DNA of 64,000 nt, taken from contig CM041199.1 of the NCBI GenBank assembly GCA_023078555.1, forward strand, positions 8,809,315-8,873,314, in the 5' to 3' direction. The stretch's first letter is position 1, and the number at the start of each line of letters is the position of its first letter. Shown one piece after another: positions 62,301 to 64,000 of this stretch. The stretch comes from Ulva prolifera (lineage: Eukaryota > Chlorophyta > Ulvophyceae > Ulvales > Ulvaceae). The position numbers were made by a program, and so were the translations under genes. The notes below the pieces were generated by a model that searched no databases, had not been told where the DNA came from, and saw only the letters and a program-made list of their open reading frames with translations.

Positions 62301-63064
62301 AAAGCTGGTCGCTTAAGCAACTCCCAAGCCCGTCTAGGCAACTCCCAAGCATAATTGCATAGACACCATGTGGCTTAAGCAACTCCCAAGCCTGTCTACG
62401 CAACTCCCAAGCATGTCTAGTCTACTCCCAAGCATGTTTGCGCAGAAACCAGGTGGGTTAAGCAACTCCCAAGTCTGTCAAGGCAACTCCCAAGCCCGAC
62501 TAGTCAACTCCCAAGCATGTTTTCGTAGAAACCAAGTCGTTCAAGCAACTCCCAAGCCTGTATAGGCAACTCCCAAGCATGTTTGCATAGATACCAAGTG
62601 GCTTAAGCAACTCCCAAGCCTGTCTCGGCAACTCCCAATCATGTTTGCATAGATACCAAGTGGCTTAAGCAACTCCCAAGCCTGTCTCGGCTACTCCCAA
62701 GCATGTTTGCATAGATACCATGTGGCTTAAGCAACTCCCAAGCCTGTCTACGCAACTCCCAAGCATGTCTAGTCAACTCCTCAGCATGTTTGCGTAGAAA
62801 CAAAGTCGTTTTAGCAACTCCCAAGCCTGTCTAGGCAACTCCCAAGCATAATTGCATAGATACCAGGTGGCTTAAGCAACTCCCAAGCCTGTCTACGCAA
62901 CTCCCAAGCATGTCTAGTCAACTCCCAAGCATGTTTGCGTAGAAAGCTGGTCGCTTAAGCAACTCCCAAGCCCGTCTAGGCAACTCCCAAGCATAATTGC
63001 ATAGATACCATGTGGCTTAAGCAACTCCCAAGCCTGTCTACGCAACTCCCAAGCATGTCTAGTC
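59397..63064. repeat. 4,761-bp-spaced higher-order repeat, copy 2
   Basis: This is a copy of 54636-58303 and nearly identical to it; 60430-61313 appears unchanged from 55669-56552. It starts after a private GGTGGATTAAGC monomer (about 59391). From 63065 it goes on with CTACTCCC, matching 58449 onward with an offset of 4,616 because the 145-bp dimer is absent here. Confidence 0.9.
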
Positions 63065-64000
63065 TACTCCCAAGCATGTTTGCGCAGAAACCAGGTGGGT
63101 TAAGCAACTCCCAAGCCTGTCTAGGCAACTCCCAAGCATAATTGCATAGATACCATGTGGCTTAAGCAACTCCCAAGCATGTCTAGTCAAGTCCCAAGCA
63201 TGTTTGCGTAGAAACCAGGTGGCTTAAGCAACTCCCAAGCCCGTCTAGGCAACTCCCAAGCATGTTTGCGTAGAAACCTGGTCGCTTAAGCAACTCCCAA
63301 GCCTGTCTAGGCAACTCCCAAGCATAATTGCATAGATACCAGGTGGCTTAAGCAACTCCCAAGCCTGTCTAGGCAACTCCCAAGCATAATTGCATAGATA
63401 CCAGGTGGCTTAAGCAACTCCCAAGCCTGTCTACGCAACTCCCAAGCATGTCTAGTCAACTCCTCAGCATGTTTGCGTAGAAACAAAGTCGTTTTAGCAA
63501 CTCCCAAGCATGTCTAGTCAACTCCCAAGCATAATTGCATAGATACCATGTGGCTTAAGCAACTCCCAAGCATGTCTAGTCAAGTCCCAAGCATGTTTGC
63601 GTAGAAACCAGGTGGCTTCAGCAACTCCCAAGCCTGTCTAGGCAACTCCCAAGCATAATTGCATAGATACCAGGTGGCTTAAGCAACGCCCAAGCCTGTC
63701 TAGTCAACTCCCAAGCATGTTTGCGTAGAAACCAGGTGGCTTAAGCAACTCCCAAGCCCGTCTAGGCAACTCCCAAGCATGTTTGCGTAGAAACCTGGTC
63801 GCTTAAGCAACTTTCAAGCCTGTCTAGGCAACTCCCAAGCATGTCTACTCAACTCCCAAGCATAATTGCATAGATACCAGGTGGCTTAAGCAACTCCCAA
63901 GCCTGTCTAGTCAAGTCCCAAGCATGTTTGCGTAGAAACCAGGTGGCTTAAGCAACTCCCAAGCCTGTCTAGGCAACTCCCAAGCATAATTGCATAGATA
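63065..64000. repeat. Start of a further HOR copy, cut by the window end
   Basis: The first 300 bp match 58449-58750 (offset 4,616), after which the sequence follows the 26.75-27.53 kb segment to the last base (offset 36,471). The CTTCAGC and CAACTTTCAAGCC markers are present (63614 and 63812). The array goes on beyond base 64,000; the last monomer is incomplete. Confidence 0.87.

Larger units (their letters stand above)
1..64000. repeat. Satellite DNA array of 62/83-bp monomers filling the whole window
   Basis: The sequence from first to last base is a head-to-tail array in a single orientation. Each monomer has a 13-bp box (usually CAGGTGGCTTAAG), two or three 21-bp sub-repeats starting CAACTCCCAAGC, and a tail of the form TTGCGTAGAAAC or TTGCATAGATAC. 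Two sub-repeats give 62 bp and three give 83 bp. I see no stretch of even 100 bp that is not this repeat: no transposon, no inversion, no unique DNA, no tRNA- or rRNA-like sequence. GC is about 50% from counting a typical monomer. Monomer number, roughly 900, is inferred from the mean monomer length of about 70 bp in the HORs. Such arrays are usually constitutive heterochromatin in eukaryotes; the species and locus cannot be read from the sequence. A CRISPR array or a repeat-rich protein gene was considered and rejected. Confidence 0.97.

Noticed and set aside
34404-62565. Eight identical plus-strand frames of 65 codons beginning MWLKQLPS
   Set aside because: They coincide with one repeat module copied by HOR amplification. 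The translation is a heptad pattern from the 21-bp brick, and the opposite strand and other frames are equally repetitive.
1479-63507. Dozens of minus-strand reading frames of about 66 to 108 codons beginning MGVAKTTLFLRKHA
   Set aside because: All come from the AAAGTCG-box monomer and its neighbours. Lengths follow from the 62/83-bp frame shift, and the copies number tens with no gene-like context, start signals or codon pattern.
1-64000. CRISPR-like array of regular repeats
   Set aside because: The intervals between repeats are themselves the same repeats, with no unique spacers, no leader and no cas genes.
1-64000. rDNA spacer sub-repeats or telomere-type repeats
   Set aside because: No rRNA gene, promoter-like unit or known telomere heptamer was seen; the motif CCCAAGC in a 21-bp setting does not match a telomere repeat I know.
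1-64000. Transposon-derived origin (LTR, LINE, helitron or IS ends)
   Set aside because: No terminal repeats, target duplications, poly-A tract or coding remnant of a transposase or reverse transcriptase could be found.
1-64000. The near-identical kilobase copies being purely an assembly artefact
   Set aside because: Copies differ by private substitutions, 21-, 62- and 145-bp steps and shared-derived markers, which duplicated assembly of one molecule would not give. Local copy-number errors still cannot be excluded without reads.

Overview
The whole 64,000-base window is one uninterrupted satellite DNA array. I find no gene, RNA gene, mobile element, CRISPR array or unique sequence in it. 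The basic brick is a 21-bp sub-repeat beginning CAACTCCCAAGC. Two or three of these plus a 20-bp spacer (usually TAGAAACC-AGGTGGCTTAAG) make monomers of 62 bp (21+21+20) or 83 bp (21+21+21+20). Both kinds are intermixed head to tail in one orientation from base 1 to base 64,000, roughly 900 monomers, with about 50% GC. A long, nested, gene-free tandem array of this kind is typical of eukaryotic heterochromatin (pericentromeric, centromeric or subtelomeric). Nothing here identifies the species or the chromosomal site.

Above the monomer the array is organised in higher-order repeats (HORs), multi-monomer blocks of 0.4 to 5 kb copied in tandem with very few differences. The period changes along the window. 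About 1-6.4 kb has an 890-bp duplication, nested 559-bp units and two 3,043-bp copies. About 5.4-15.1 kb has 3,311/3,562-bp spaced copies. About 14.4-22.2 kb has two 3,913-bp copies, each holding 393-bp triplicates and 2,214-bp spaced repeats. About 21.3-27.2 kb has 2,421-bp, 807-bp and three 993-bp copies. About 28.4-39.3 kb is a mosaic with spacings of 1,656, 2,836 and 4,533 bp. About 39.3-51.0 kb has 2,546-bp tandem copies followed by 890-bp and 1,180-bp duplications. About 51.5-54.0 kb has two 1,241-bp copies. About 54.6-64 kb has a 4,761-bp period. Every one of these periods fits as a whole number of 62- and 83-bp monomers in a ratio near 2:1, and almost all insertions and deletions between copies are whole sub-repeats or monomers (21, 62 or 145 bp). 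That is the pattern expected from in-register unequal exchange.

Many open reading frames of 61 to 108 codons exist on both strands, but they are by-products of the repeat. Both monomer lengths equal 2 modulo 3, so every monomer shifts the frame and a stop is met within a few monomers. I annotate none as genes. The interest lies in the repeat architecture: three nested levels, diagnostic monomer variants that mark copy ancestry, and near-identical segments 28 and 36 kb apart.
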